Shown here one piece after another: positions 24,042 through 35,139 of a stretch of 64,000 bases of DNA. The DNA lies in contig JAUCMP010000028.1 in NCBI GenBank assembly GCA_030770545.1, forward strand, positions 14,961,501 through 15,025,500, written 5' to 3'. The number at the start of each line of letters is the position of its first letter. Position 1 is the first letter of the stretch. Made by a program: the position numbers and the translations under genes. This stretch comes from Macropodus opercularis (Eukaryota; Chordata; Actinopteri; Anabantiformes; Osphronemidae). The notes below the pieces were generated by a model. That model saw only the letters and a program-made list of their open reading frames with translations, had not been told where the DNA came from and did no database searches.

Positions 24042-24388
24042 CAGACATTTTAAGGTAGTCAGTGAACATTGAGCTCTGAATGTTTGTGCTCCATTCAAAG
24101 GTAAATGCTTAACCTAAAATGCACAGCTCTGCCAAGTGAACGTGTCGCGTCTGTCCATCCTGTTAGGACTTGGGTGACGGCGTGCTGTGTTTATCTGCAG
24201 CTCAGACAGGAAGGTTATTTCTGTCTCTGTCTTCTTCCTCATTTCTGAGGTTTTATTTCTTTTCCAAAATTAGAAAAGCTTCTAACAGAGGGAAATGTTT
24301 CACTAAAGCAAAGACCACAGGGCAACAGCGTGTAACAAAGCTGCAGTGAAGGTGAGAGTTTGTTAGAAGGGTGCTTTTTATTTGATAC

Positions 24389-24412
24389 CACACACACACA
24401 CACACACACACA
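24389..24412. repeat. CA microsatellite
   Basis: About twelve CA units before a GA dinucleotide. Likely polymorphic. Confidence 0.9.
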
Positions 24413-24667
24413 GAGACTTCCTCTGTAGTTTGAGCTCAGTTTCTGTCTGAATCACCATCAGCCATCCATGCTGGGAATCTGCCCTCAGTCTGCGAACTCA
24501 AGGCTGCGAGCTGTACATGAATAAATATATATACACACATGCCTTTTAGAAGTGGGGCTTGTAATCTCGCAAATCGTTAGTAACTGAACACTTTGTCAAC
24601 CCTGAGCAGCTGCAGTGGGAGCAAACAATCTTAGAACCTCATTCTGTGGTTTTCCTGCGCCGAGGCC

Positions 24668-24722
24668 TGTGTGGCGCAGTAATTAGAGCTGCCACCGTTT
24701 CCGGGAGACGGGTTTTACCGCT
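24668..24722 (+). mobile_element. Possible tRNA-derived SINE head fragment
   Basis: TGTGGCGCAGTAATTAGAGC resembles a tRNA A-box region (TGGCNNAGTGG followed by TTAGAGC), and about 30 bases on GACGGGTTTTACCGC resembles a decayed B-box (GGTTCGANNCC). The spacing fits a tRNA-derived pol III promoter. The flanking sequence does not fold into an acceptor stem, so it is not a functional tRNA gene. A chance match is possible. Confidence 0.25.
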
Positions 24723-24864
24723 GGCCGGTTGGTGCAAGCGAGCGAGATGGGGGAAGCCCACGGCGCTGCCAGGGAAGGCTTGATGGGAAGCCCTGCAACA
24801 CTGGGGCTGTCAGCTGAAAGGGAATCCTTTCCTGTTTCCTCTCTTTTGTCAGCTGCTCAGCCTA

Positions 24865-24878
24865 TTGCCATGGTGACC
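24865..24878 (+). promoter_or_regulatory. RFX X-box-like site
   Basis: TTGCCATGGTGACC fits the centre of an X-box palindrome (GTTGCCATGGYRAC with the leading G replaced by A at 24864). It sits in complex sequence (24.79-24.95 kb) with TGTCAGCTGCTCAGCC just upstream, which looks enhancer-like. Confidence 0.3.
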
Positions 24879-24959
24879 TGGTATGTACTGGACTGGCTGT
24901 TTGGCAGCTACACAGCAACAAGCAGATGACAGGCTCATGTGGTAATGGCTATTTATACG

Positions 24960-25900
24960 CTTCAACAGTAACTCTGTGTGTATGAAAGCATTGCCCATAG
25001 GGACCACAGAGGAAGCAAACAAAATAATCTCTGTTGCATCTGAGTAGATATGATGATTGTCGGCAGATGTTTTGTTACTTTTAGCTGTTTTTCTACCTCT
25101 TCACTCTTCGTCTCACTGTGAAGCATTAATATTTTGTGAAATCTGAGCTGAGCCTTTTTGGGAATCATAAGCCCCCCTGAAAAGAAAGAAAGAACGAGGA
25201 GGACATTATGCATGTACAAAATCTGAGCTAATGAGTGAGATTCCTGGCACTGTGAACGGACCACCGGCTACTAAGGCTCTGTGGAGCTCAATTAAGACTG
25301 AACTCAGTCTACAAACTATTAATGGTCTCCAGCCATTTTTCATGAGAAGACTCTCCACATTTGAAGATTCTCATTAGGCTCTAAATTAGGGAGCTGTCGT
25401 AGATCAAAATTGGCCTCGTCTGTTTTTTTATTCCAAAATAAAGATTTCATGAAGTTCCTCTTTCTCACCACCGTCTTTGGTGCATGTTCTACAGAATGTA
25501 CTGTACGAGCTCACACAGAACGCGGCGACTTCACACCCGAACGTCTGACACGTCTGACCTTCCTCCGGCCGACACAGATGCCACCATATGGAATAATGTG
25601 CCGGATCTGCTGCTGTCTGCATGAAACAAACCAGAATCATAAACAGCTCTATAGAAACCAAAATGAAAGCCATGTAAAAATTAATATTACATTTGTGTGA
25701 CTTCCTACGCTGTTTAAAAACTAATGAGACTGAATAAAAAAGCACTCAAGTTAATAGCCTTGAAATATTGTGCCCCTGACATTTCGTCTGCACTTCCAGG
25801 AAGCAGACAGTGTTCAAATTGGCAATATAACCTGCCTTTTACATAACGGTCGTGTCTGTTTTACAACGTAATTGTTCCCTGCATTAGTAGGAAGCTTTTA
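24960..25900. other. Non-coding unique sequence, no gene seen
   Basis: The segment 25.29-25.43 kb (ACTATTAATGG, TCTCATTAGGCTCTAAATTAG) has homeodomain-type cores. The frames of about 100 codons at 24962-25264 and 25410-25745 overlap on opposite strands and have no domain. Confidence 0.5.
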
Positions 25901-25901
25901 A

Positions 25902-26384
25902 ATATATTCAGGCAAACAGATCAAGGATGACGGGGAATGTTTGAAAGTTGACAGGTTAGAACCAAGCTGTGCAGGACTTAGAGAAGCCTGGAAAATTCTT
26001 CGGGAGCAGATACATGCAGACGTGCGTGTCCCTGGGTGTGTGAACACGTCTCCTCCGTTCTTCCTGGTTCCCTGTGTAGGCGTGTACGCAGGGATATCCC
26101 CTCCGGTTTTCATAGAGGCTTGACCCGCTGCCAAGTACATTCTTTATGTCAAGGAACACTTTGTCCTGTTTGCCGTTCCAGAAGAAGCCCCTGGTCTCAG
26201 GGAACAATACGCCTTTGGTGAGGTCACCACACACTGCGCTGCAGACATTCTTCTTCAGGTCACGGCAGCTCGTGGAAGAGCAAGGAATGGAGACATCATT
26301 TTATTTTTTTATTTCTTGGCCAGATCGCTGTACTGTAGGGACTTAGGGAAGAATAACCAGATTAACTACTGCGGTAGCTTCTGG
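25902..26384 (+). other. Stop-poor patch, unproven coding
   Basis: One plus-strand frame is open from 25902 to the TAG at 26385 apart from a single TGA at 26121-26123, about 160 codons. Its second half includes the run KYILYVKEHFVLFAVPEEAPG. The opposite strand also has an open frame (25956-26234 and extending upstream) reading CGDLTKGVLFPETRGFFWNG. Both look protein-like in codon use, but neither matches a family I recognise and they cannot easily both be real. There is no clear splice-site framing. Either strand could hold a decayed exon, or the patch may simply be GC-richer and so poor in stops. Confidence 0.15.
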
Positions 26385-26389
26385 TAGAA

Positions 26390-29300
26390 AAAAGCAAGTT
26401 TCAGTGAACACGAGATGTGTTATTATTGAGTGTCAGCTGCTGTTCTGTCAGCTGTTTTCCTTAATTACTCATTTCTGTGAACATACAGTTAAACAGTTAT
26501 GTAGTTAACCCAAGGCCACATAATTGTTTACTAAAATACAAATATGACTCCAGCTGGAAAATCATATCACGACCTTCAGCTTGTCCTTCCTCTTTCGTTT
26601 TATTAAGAATCTTCGTGAATAGCTTTTCAGTTCGGATGTGGGGGACTTTTTTCTAAATTGGAAGTGGGAACTGATGGTCTAAGTTCTCCGTCACCAATGT
26701 GCAGCAGTTGTCCTCCAATCATAGGATGTTACATAGATTTGCCTTCTGTCCTAATTTCCCCTCATGATTAAAGGCAGTGAGCTCTGTCTGCTGCACAGAA
26801 CGCTCATCAAATACTTTGACTTCACATGAGAAGGTGGGTACAGTAATACATAATAACACAAACCGATGTCTATGATTTAATAACATTAACATTAACGCAT
26901 TAAGAATGAGTCGTAATAATAGAATCCAAGCCACAAGCAGAGTGGCTTCATATGCAGGACACCTCATATTTGCACAAGTTATAAAATATTGAGTTACTCA
27001 ATGAAATGTTATTGAAATGGATGAGAATGCACATATAGGCTGATTTCTTATTTTCTTCTTATTTCTTGACCTGGTAGGAATTTAAAGTATGTGGTAGGAT
27101 GTTCTCCCGAGGACCACACTGATAATAGTTTGTCGGTTACTGAGGTTCGACTGTTTGCTGATATCCAAGGCTAACATGCTTTTGTTGAAAAGCTTGTTTA
27201 CAGTTTCTAGACATACCACAGAACGGCCTCGAGCAAAGCGAAGCATTCTCATATGCAGTTAGAGGACGAACACGCACGTTGCTCTAAAAAGAGTCAACCA
27301 GCGACATTCAGTCAGATTCCAAAGCGCACAGCGTAGAATGAGCACTGAACGAACATAAGTGTAGCATTAAGAAACCGCAGGCGGAACAGCTGCTTGTCAG
27401 TTTGGTCCTTAAACGTCTGCAGTCATAAATACTAGAACATCTCATTGGAGCAATGGCTCCAGTGCAGACTGGCTCGAAAACCCCTGCGATAAACATCCGT
27501 CACTCGTGTTTGGAGAAGATGACGCGTAAAAGTGAAAAGCAAATCACGTCACAGTGTAGCCAACGTGTTGCTACTGACAGAGAGACACTTTGACCCGAAC
27601 AGGCCTAAACAGTTGTGTTCGCTAGTTTGGACAAAACTCCATCCGTCTGGGATAGAACTAAAACTGTGGAGGATGCGAATGAAAACTATAAGCAGCGTGT
27701 GTCAGCTGCAGGTCCTGAACCCGAGCCAGCTTCTTAAACTGCATTTGCTCCGGCAAATATAAGCAGCTGGATTAGAAAATGAGAATAAATGATCCTTTAA
27801 AGCCTAATGAAGGATTTAAGCGAAATGAAACACAGGTGGTTGCTAATAGGTCAGGTTTCAATATGTCAGAGCACTTGGACTACGCTTCGCCTGGTTCTGG
27901 TGTTTACTCACACGTTTTCCTGGGGTCACTGTGTCGCCAGGCTGAGCTGGTGGGAGCGTGTAGATGTTTTCCAGTGTTTCCATTGGCTAGGGAACATGGG
28001 AAAATAAGCCCAGGGCCCCCTCTGCCCCCAGTCTTTTAAAGACATTATTACTATATGTAATCCCTTCTGGTCCGAACATGTAAGGAAAGAATAATCACAG
28101 GAAAGACGGGGCTCGACCTTTACAGCGTTCTTTCATGGGAAGAAGTTTAAACCAAAGTGACAAAGTATCCTCCAGAGCCCGCGGAGGAATTTCAGCACTG
28201 ACATCCATTACGCTTAAAAGTTAAAACTGCTATTTTATTTGGCAAACAAGCGTTTCCAGTAAATGCAAGAGGAGTGAATATATCAGCATTTATATGCTCT
28301 GAACAACAGCTTAAAATCCTCTTTTCATAAATTAAGTAAAGCACCAACTAGCGTGTAGGTAAATTAGGGCTTATTTTGTGATTGAACAGCTACATGAAAA
28401 TCTAAATTATCCAGATCAAAGTAACTCCCCGAGTTAAAAGTGAATAAGAAATGACTCACAGGAATTCATTTATTTTTTATTTTTTATGTTAACATGTATT
28501 ACTTTGCATCTGGTATTAGGCAGCTACATCTTCCACAAATTGGCTTCCCTCGACTTTTTCCTTCCACTTATTTTATATATTTGTAATTAAACCGCATATC
28601 AGCAGTCGGTGTGTTAGATAATACAGGGTGCGGCCTTAATGTAAACCCTGTGTGTTGACTGTCATGTTCCATCCATGGGAAAAGTGATGTTATGTAACCA
28701 TTGTTTTCACTGACAGGAAACCTGACCATTCACTTTACTTTGGCTTATGTATGCGTCATGTATTTATAGAATAACCAAGTGTGCCCTGAGAGGTTTATGT
28801 AACAGTCAATTAGTAAACAATTCTTGTAGATATTACACAACTAATGTCTAACTGCTTTACATTTATCATGGCAAAGCTCTAAAACTTTCACATTTTGCTA
28901 TATTAGGTCAAGACGAAAGCAAGACTGTGGGCGGGTTATGTTTTATGACCTTTTCCTCATATTTACGTGTCTCCTAAATGCGTTTTCTTTAGTTCCATAG
29001 GAATAAGCTGTTCAGGCCTGACTGAATGAACCCATGTATCTTACTCCACAGAAATGCTTCAGGAGCTGCAGCCCTCAAGATGCTCTGACCAGTCATCTAA
29101 CCATCACAACCTGACCCTGGACAACTCGGCCTAACCCTCGTACTGTCGGTCCTGGGCTGTATAAAAAGCTCTCGTATGAATGAAACCTTGTCATCAGAGT
29201 GGACTGATATGGTTAAGTGTAATTCATCATGGATTTCTTTCTAAACATGAAATACTTGAAAAGACAAGAGTGAATTACTGGTCATAATAACAATCATTCA

Positions 29301-30680
29301 ATAGTTAAAGTATGTCTTTGAGTATTCAACTACCAAAGATGTTCCTGTATGTACAGTAGCTGTACTGTACCTGGTCTGACCATATGAGTGGAGCTACACG
29401 TATGACAAACACAATACCCCATGCAAAGGGTGTAGTTTATGATTGATGACAGGCATCAGGGACATTAGAGGCCTTTAATTTAGCTACAGCCTGTTCCGTG
29501 TCTGGGCATAAACACAGTAACACAAGCCTTTAATTCGCTCCCTTTCAGCCCTTTAAAGGTTCACATGGTCAGAACAACCATGTCAAGGCAGTGAAAATAA
29601 AACCAATTTTCAGAATTGGATTTACCAAATACCTGCAATAAGTCATATGCGTAGAGTAAAGAGGATGCTGAGGATGTGCAAGGTCCTGTCTCTGCCCTGT
29701 GACATGTTTGGTTTGTATTCAGATAGGAAGCGGGTGAATAAAGCATAATGAACCACACATGTGCAGCGCAGCCTTGCTGTAAAGGTTTGTGTGGGTGTGA
29801 CGCCGTAACATCGAAGATGCTGCATAGTGAATGAGCGAGTAATGAAACAGTGTTTGAGGAGGCTCACATTAAAGAGCACTCATTCATTAATTATGAATAA
29901 GACGGGAGACATCTCTTTGCTTAATGTTTCATCTTCGCCCGGTCCTCGCCTAGTTTATAGCTCTTGGACTTGGACGTGTGCTGACTCATGCTATGTCTGA
30001 TCCGCTGTTCAGAGGAAGCCGTGAGAGAGCAGCAGGCTGGACGACGGGCGAGTTGCTTTCAGTGAGTTTCACCCACCAGCTCATCTCAGAACGTAGACAA
30101 CAGCCACACAGGGACAAATGCAGGACGTCTCCTGACACAAACCAGCTTGGCTCACATTTATTTAACATTAGAACATTAGAATGTTGGATCCTCACTCAAG
30201 CTGCTTTGCTACACTAGAAAATGGGTGAATGACAATACAGTCAGGATCTAAAGAGATATTCTCTGTTTACCTATACGTCGTAAGAGGCAAAGTACATCCA
30301 CTACAGAATGACTCCGTCCTATTAGAGATCTGTGGAATGGCCTATCGCAGCTAATGTTCAAAGAGCACGGCTGAACTGAAACTGGCCAATTCCTCCATCA
30401 CAGCCGAGCCAAAACTACTGGAAGCGCACGTTTGAGTCACTGCTGACAAAAGACCTTCAGCCAGTTGTTAAACCAAAGGTTTCACTTGCTTTTTACAACT
30501 ATACTGTGAATGTTTAATGGGTATGTTCAATAAAACCACATGCGCTTATAACAGCAGTAGCAGCAGCAGCAGTTGGGTTCACGTCTGTTTCATGTGCAGC
30601 TTCCTGCTATGACTTACAACAGCAAATGTGAGGAACTCGGGTTTAAAGACGCAGCCCTGCTACTAATCTCCGTAGCGTCT
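26390..30680. other. Non-coding unique sequence, no gene seen
   Basis: AT-rich stretches at 26.84-27.06 and 28.2-28.6 kb. The segment 29.86-29.96 kb (CTCATTCATTAATTATGAATAAG) has dense homeodomain cores and could be a small regulatory element. No frame exceeds 90 codons and none has a domain. Confidence 0.55.
30552..30572. repeat. Short CAG trinucleotide run
   Basis: Seven CAG-type units with one TAG interruption, in non-coding sequence. Confidence 0.8.
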
Positions 30681-30684
30681 TGAC

Positions 30685-30900
30685 TGATGCTTGCAGTTCT
30701 CTTGATATTTCCTTCCACAGTCCAGAGTCACGCAGTCAGGTTAACTGAAGGCCCTGAACTGTCCGTCGGTGTGAGTGTGAACACGAATGAGTGTGTGTGG
30801 CTCCGTCATGGACTGGCAGCCTGGGTGTAGCTGGGATGGACTCCAGACCCCCATGACCCTTAAGAGGATAAGTGGGTCAGATGAATGGATGGACGGATGG
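30685..30900 (+). mobile_element. Degenerate teleost interspersed repeat with ATGG-type tail
   Basis: The blocks TTCCTTCCACAGTCCAGAG, GTCCGTCGGTGTGAGTGTGA, GGACTGGCAGCC, GCTGGGATGGACTCCAGACC, GACCCTTAAGAGGATAAG and a terminal ATGGATGG-like tail occur in the same order as in a very abundant fish repeat, whose consensus has GACTGGCGACCTGTCCAGGG then AGCTGGGATAGGCTCCAGC then GACCCTGAAGAGGATAAGCG then (ATGG)n. This copy has several deletions, including the segment after GACTGGC. The fragment is non-coding. I do not assign the family with certainty; such tails usually belong to retroposons. Confidence 0.8.
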
Positions 30901-31379
30901 TTATACAGTACATGGCGCTAATCCCAGGGTGTCGGTGTAAAACTTGGAGCAGTAAGAAGACCAAGGCGTCCAAGTGCTGCTAAGTGACATTGGAGGAGAC
31001 TTTAAAGCGAACCTGTTTTATGTATTCTGGCCCTCGTGGGTTCTTCGCTGTCCCCAGCCACCATTTTGACCCAGCGCCCTGTGGGCAGGAAATGGGAAGG
31101 CTTTCACCTTATCCCCATATCGATCTCCCCTCCTGAGTGGTGTCATTTATTTGCAGGGTGATATAACTGGTACTGATTAGAACAAGGGGCCTGATTGATT
31201 TGCGCACACATCCTGTGTGACAACCAGGAGAAAATCAGGGCTGGAGGGAGAGCATTCATCTGAGATTTGTGCACCTCTCTCACACCAGAACGCATTAACC
31301 TGTGGGTGTGTGTGGGCATGTGTGCGAGTGTTAGGATACACAAGTGCTGTGCTTTCAGCCTGAAAAGCTTTAAGGGCAT

Positions 31380-31800
31380 GTGGGGTGGCAAACAAATGCA
31401 ATTTGCATTCCAATTTGTTCACAAAGCAACCTTACACGCCATCAAACGATAAGATAAATGATGGTGTGCGCCTTTTGCAAAGCACTGCCTTGATTCAAAC
31501 TCATTTGATTGATTCAAAGCAAATGCTGACCCTGGCACTCAAGCACCATTATAAACATTTTCAATGTCCTTGTTTGTGCATTATGTCCAGCTAAGTAGCC
31601 TTAATAAGCATCTTTCATTGTGCTAGCAGGATTAGCAGAGTAAGGCGCGGCCTCCGCTCCTGGATTGATTAGAGGAGGAGTTCTGTCATTTTGTTCTTCT
31701 GCGGTAAATGAAAACCAATGAATATGCATTTTGACTCAGCACTAATTGGTTAAACTTTAGATTTTCTGAAAACCTCCTGGCTGGACACTAGTGATCACTA
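31380..31800. promoter_or_regulatory. Enhancer-like block with POU/octamer motifs
   Basis: Complex sequence without repeats and with many vertebrate-enhancer cores: ATGCAATTTGCAT (31397-31409, containing an octamer ATTTGCAT), TTGATTGATTCAAAG near 31506, CCATTATAAACATTT near 31547, and ATGAATATGCAT (31718-31729), which matches the POU-dimer MORE-type motif. ACTAATTGGTTAAAC at about 31742 adds a homeodomain core. Coding is unlikely, since the only frames are 60-80 codons and overlap. One of the best candidates in the window for a conserved non-coding element. Confidence 0.4.
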
Positions 31801-32019
31801 ATGAACGCCTGCATTCCAGCCTTGCTACTGAACAAAAGCAGGAATGCGACATTTCACAAGCAGCTTCTCTCGAATGTCTGTGAAACACCAGGCGGCTCGT
31901 CTACGTTTTCCTCACACTGCCTTAGTTGACTACGCCTTCCTTCACCCCACAGACAAAACGTCCCTAGAAATGCCGGAGTGATATTTTCTCATTGCATGTG
32001 CTGTCATTAACGGAGCCAC

Positions 32020-32059
32020 GGTTTGACCCCGTCTGTGGATGAGTGGACGGGGTCAGACC
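32020..32059. repeat. Strong hairpin (14-bp arms)
   Basis: GGTTTGACCCCGTC (32020-32033) pairs with GACGGGGTCAGACC (32046-32059) with one T/G mismatch, around a 12-base loop. The arms are GC-rich enough to be stable in RNA. It lies next to a tRNA-like fossil and may be part of the same degenerate element, or an inverted-repeat transposon edge. Confidence 0.7.
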
Positions 32060-32094
32060 ATAGCGCCACTGGAGATAGAAGTCGAGAGGATGAC

Positions 32095-32162
32095 CAGCCC
32101 TGCAAGAATCAAACCTGCCTTCTAAGCAGCAGATGCTATCGCCACTAAGTCTCTTCAGCCAC
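32095..32162 (-). mobile_element. Possible tRNA-derived SINE fragment
   Basis: Read on the minus strand, ACTTAGTGGCGATAGCATC resembles the A-box region of fish tRNA-derived SINEs (GGCTTAGTGGTTAGCA-type), and GCAGGTTTGATTCTTGCAG about 25 bases later resembles their B-box (GGTTCGATTCC). The body beyond is not recognised and the acceptor stem is absent. It is not a functional tRNA. Confidence 0.35.
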
Positions 32163-32169
32163 TCAGCAT

Positions 32170-34780
32170 TCCAGTATGATGGAGCTCTGCTCAGCTGTAC
32201 CTCTAACTAGCTGACAATTCTTAAGCTACATTCAGGGCTCGTATATGTGTCGTGCTTTGATGTTACCTGAAGTTTCATTTCTTTTTAAGCTTCTATGTCC
32301 AACTCGTGAACTTGTAGCCTCAGGTCATAGCTTCTAACAGCAGCCTTGCCATACGGAGCTTGACCATCTGAAACTGACCCGTGTGACTCAGGAGGAAAAG
32401 CTGGAGGGGCTTTGACCTGGTGATGTAGACGAAGAGGGGCTCAGTGCAGCCAGCACCGTCTCCTTCACCAGCCTGAGCAGGATCAACAGGAAGTGCCAGG
32501 ACAGAAGTATTTTTTAATTAGTTTCATTTCATTCTTTGTTAAGATCATACTTTGCTGTGGGGACTTTAAAGTTTGCAGCAACACAAACAATCCTGTGGAT
32601 CCTGGGGATCCTGGGGCGGCCCACTTGTCACTGGGGGGCTGGGAGTGGTCACTGGTCAGCAGTTGCGTTTCCATCGGCCTCAGTTCAAGCAAATGGAAAA
32701 CGTTTTATCAAGTGTCAAGCAAATAGTTTAGTATAGTTTTAAATTCCATTTCAGTCATTTCTATAAAGAAGCAAGTAAATACATTACTGGATACCAATGG
32801 TGATAGTAAGCGGAACATTTGGTTGCGACAGCTAGAAGTTAGGCATCAGTGATGTTTTTTTCTTATTTATGACCTTTTTATACCAATATACTGGCAACGT
32901 CTTTAACTGTTGTATATTTTTGAAATTAAATAATATATAATAAAGTGGAAACTGAAACAAAACACTCCCTAGAATCTACTACTACATTATAATGGTGCCA
33001 CTAATTAACTTACAAGAAATAGTCCACAAGGAAAGAAATGGACCAGAGTTTATCTATTATAAACAAGATGAGCTTGGTTACAGCTGGTTTTCCTAAGTGG
33101 GCTACAAGACAAACTAACCTGTGGATCCCTGTGACGCTGCTTTCACTGTGCATCTACATTATTAATGTCATATCAAGCAATATTAACAATATTAGCTGAG
33201 ACACTATAATAAATACCTAGTCCTGCCACCATCACAGTTAATTATTAGCTTAAGTAATGCAACAGTACGAAGTAATCTGTAATGATTTTATTTGTTTTCT
33301 TGCCAACTGTGAAATTAGATCAATACCACTCACAAACAGCCCAAATGAATCTATTGCCCTGGTGAAAAACGGTCACGAGACCAGTCAGAGAGCGAGACAT
33401 GTTACTGCTCAGCCCAGCGGCCAAGTTCTCCAAGCCACCACGTGTGCCTCCGCTACACAGAAGGACGCTCGAGTGCGTTTCGATCGCGTATCTGCAACAG
33501 TATAGTGTAAATTATTACTTTCAAAAACAGGTTTCTTCTCTTTTCATAATGTAAAAATCTTGTAACTAGTTGTATTCTAGTAGTTTTTATTCAATTGGGA
33601 AAACAAGAATACATGCCATGAAGTGATAAAGGTTTCTAGGCTGCCTTTCTCTTCTCATGCAGTCATTTGAACAGACAGCCAGAGTGGACCCTCACAGAGT
33701 GGACAGGTCTGCCACCATTCAACCTGCCAAATTGGCCAAAACGTTGCCAACACAGGCTGACGTCCAGTTGTTGGCTCGATGTGTCTCGAAACCTAATCTG
33801 AGAACCTAAGCTCACAGACAGGCATCCAAAAATATGAGCGATGCTCTGCAGGGACCTGGTCAGTAAACAAAATCAAGCAAAGGGAAGGTTTGAATAGTTC
33901 AATAATAGTTTAAACAGTGCCAAATCAGCAGACTTTACAAAAATACACTACAAGCTCTGTCGTTGGGAAAAAAATCAAGAAAACAGGGCCTTTAGAAGAA
34001 GCATCAAATAAACTTCCACAGTCAGGTCTAGGTCTGAGTGTGTATTGAAACGATCAGTCCTCATTCAGCCTCTCTTCCTGCAGCAATAGCACTTAGTCTG
34101 CATCTTCTCTTGGCAATTGATCTCGAACGTCCTGCTTCGGTGAGAAAGTTTCCGTTTGTCCCTAGTCCTTTGATTTTCGCTCTTTCTCCATCTGACTATC
34201 TCAGTCTCCCTCGCTCGTTCTCTCTGCAGGTATATTAACAGAATATGCCTCTGAGTCATTTATCCTGATCTTGCAGGAAGGCTCATCTTTACTTATGACT
34301 TGTTCAGTATAAGGCGCAGCAGCGACGCTTTAAGAGCATCCTGGCTCGTCTGTAGTGCCACCCAGAGCGGATTAACACCAGGCAGGTCGCTTGACCCTCG
34401 GGGAGGCCGTGTGTGTGCATACTGTACTGAACCATGTGTGGCCGCCTGAACGTATGTGTCCATGTGCACGTGTCCATTTCATGATGCATGTGTACATCCA
34501 ATGCAAAATGTTTGTTGGGACTCAACATCAACATTATCTTTAAGTTCGTGATCTGCGCTGATTTTTGTGCTGGTGCCTTGGCAAACTGTGTTTCCTCTCG
34601 AGTGTGTTGACCCAGTGAAAAGCCAAAGAGAGTGCAGCAGCTTGGTGGTCAGCTAAGACATGGAACATCCATTAATAAAACAGAGAGCGATACACAGAGG
34701 AGACACGGCTCATCCCTGGAGCGTTTCTTTTTTAAACGGCGACTGTTACTTTTGTGGTGAACTCCCAGATGATGACAAGG
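32170..34780. other. Non-coding unique sequence, no gene seen
   Basis: Largely AT-rich from 32.72 to 33.35 kb with many stops. An NF1-like TTGGCCAAAACGTTGCCAAC near 33734 stands out. The 34.04-34.26 kb frames (64-66 codons) run through CT-rich sequence and lack domains. Confidence 0.6.
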
Positions 34781-34784
34781 CAAT

Positions 34785-35130
34785 TAACCTGCGTCATTAG
34801 TTTGAGAGGAAGCTCTTTTAAATGAAACCACAAGGCAGAACTTTAAGGTTTTGCATTATTGATCGGATGTCAGGGCCGGAAGCAGCGGTTGTCATTGGGG
34901 AGTAGATGCTGTAATGGCTATGTGTGCCATCTGAAAACCAGCTATCATTGTTAACCACTAATGGGCTGTAACATACTGTTAGTGTGCCTGCTAATGCATT
35001 ACAGATTAGCTGGATTTGGTTCCTCCTCTTCATGTGGACCGAATGGATTCGATTCATTTGTTTCTCTATGGATCAGCTGCCTCACATCTGGATTTGGCTC
35101 AGTATCCTCTAAACCATCCAAACAAGTCAG
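34785..35130. promoter_or_regulatory. Possible conserved non-coding block
   Basis: Complex, repeat-free sequence with GCGTCATTAGTTTGAG near 34791, TTTTGCATTATTGATCGG near 34849, TTGTTAACCACTAATGGGC near 34949 and TGCTAATGCATTACAG near 34988, each carrying a homeodomain or HNF1-like (GTTAAC) core. No coding frame crosses it in a convincing way. Confidence 0.3.
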
Positions 35131-35139
35131 TGCATCATT

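Noticed and set aside
24668..24740. A functional tRNA gene
   Set aside because: Only A-box- and B-box-like pieces can be seen. No acceptor stem, anticodon arm or terminator forms.
26184..26210. Minus-strand TCCCTGAGACC, identical to the first 11 bases of the miR-125 family
   Set aside because: The next bases differ from mature miR-125 and no matching precursor hairpin arm is seen, so it is a chance seed match.
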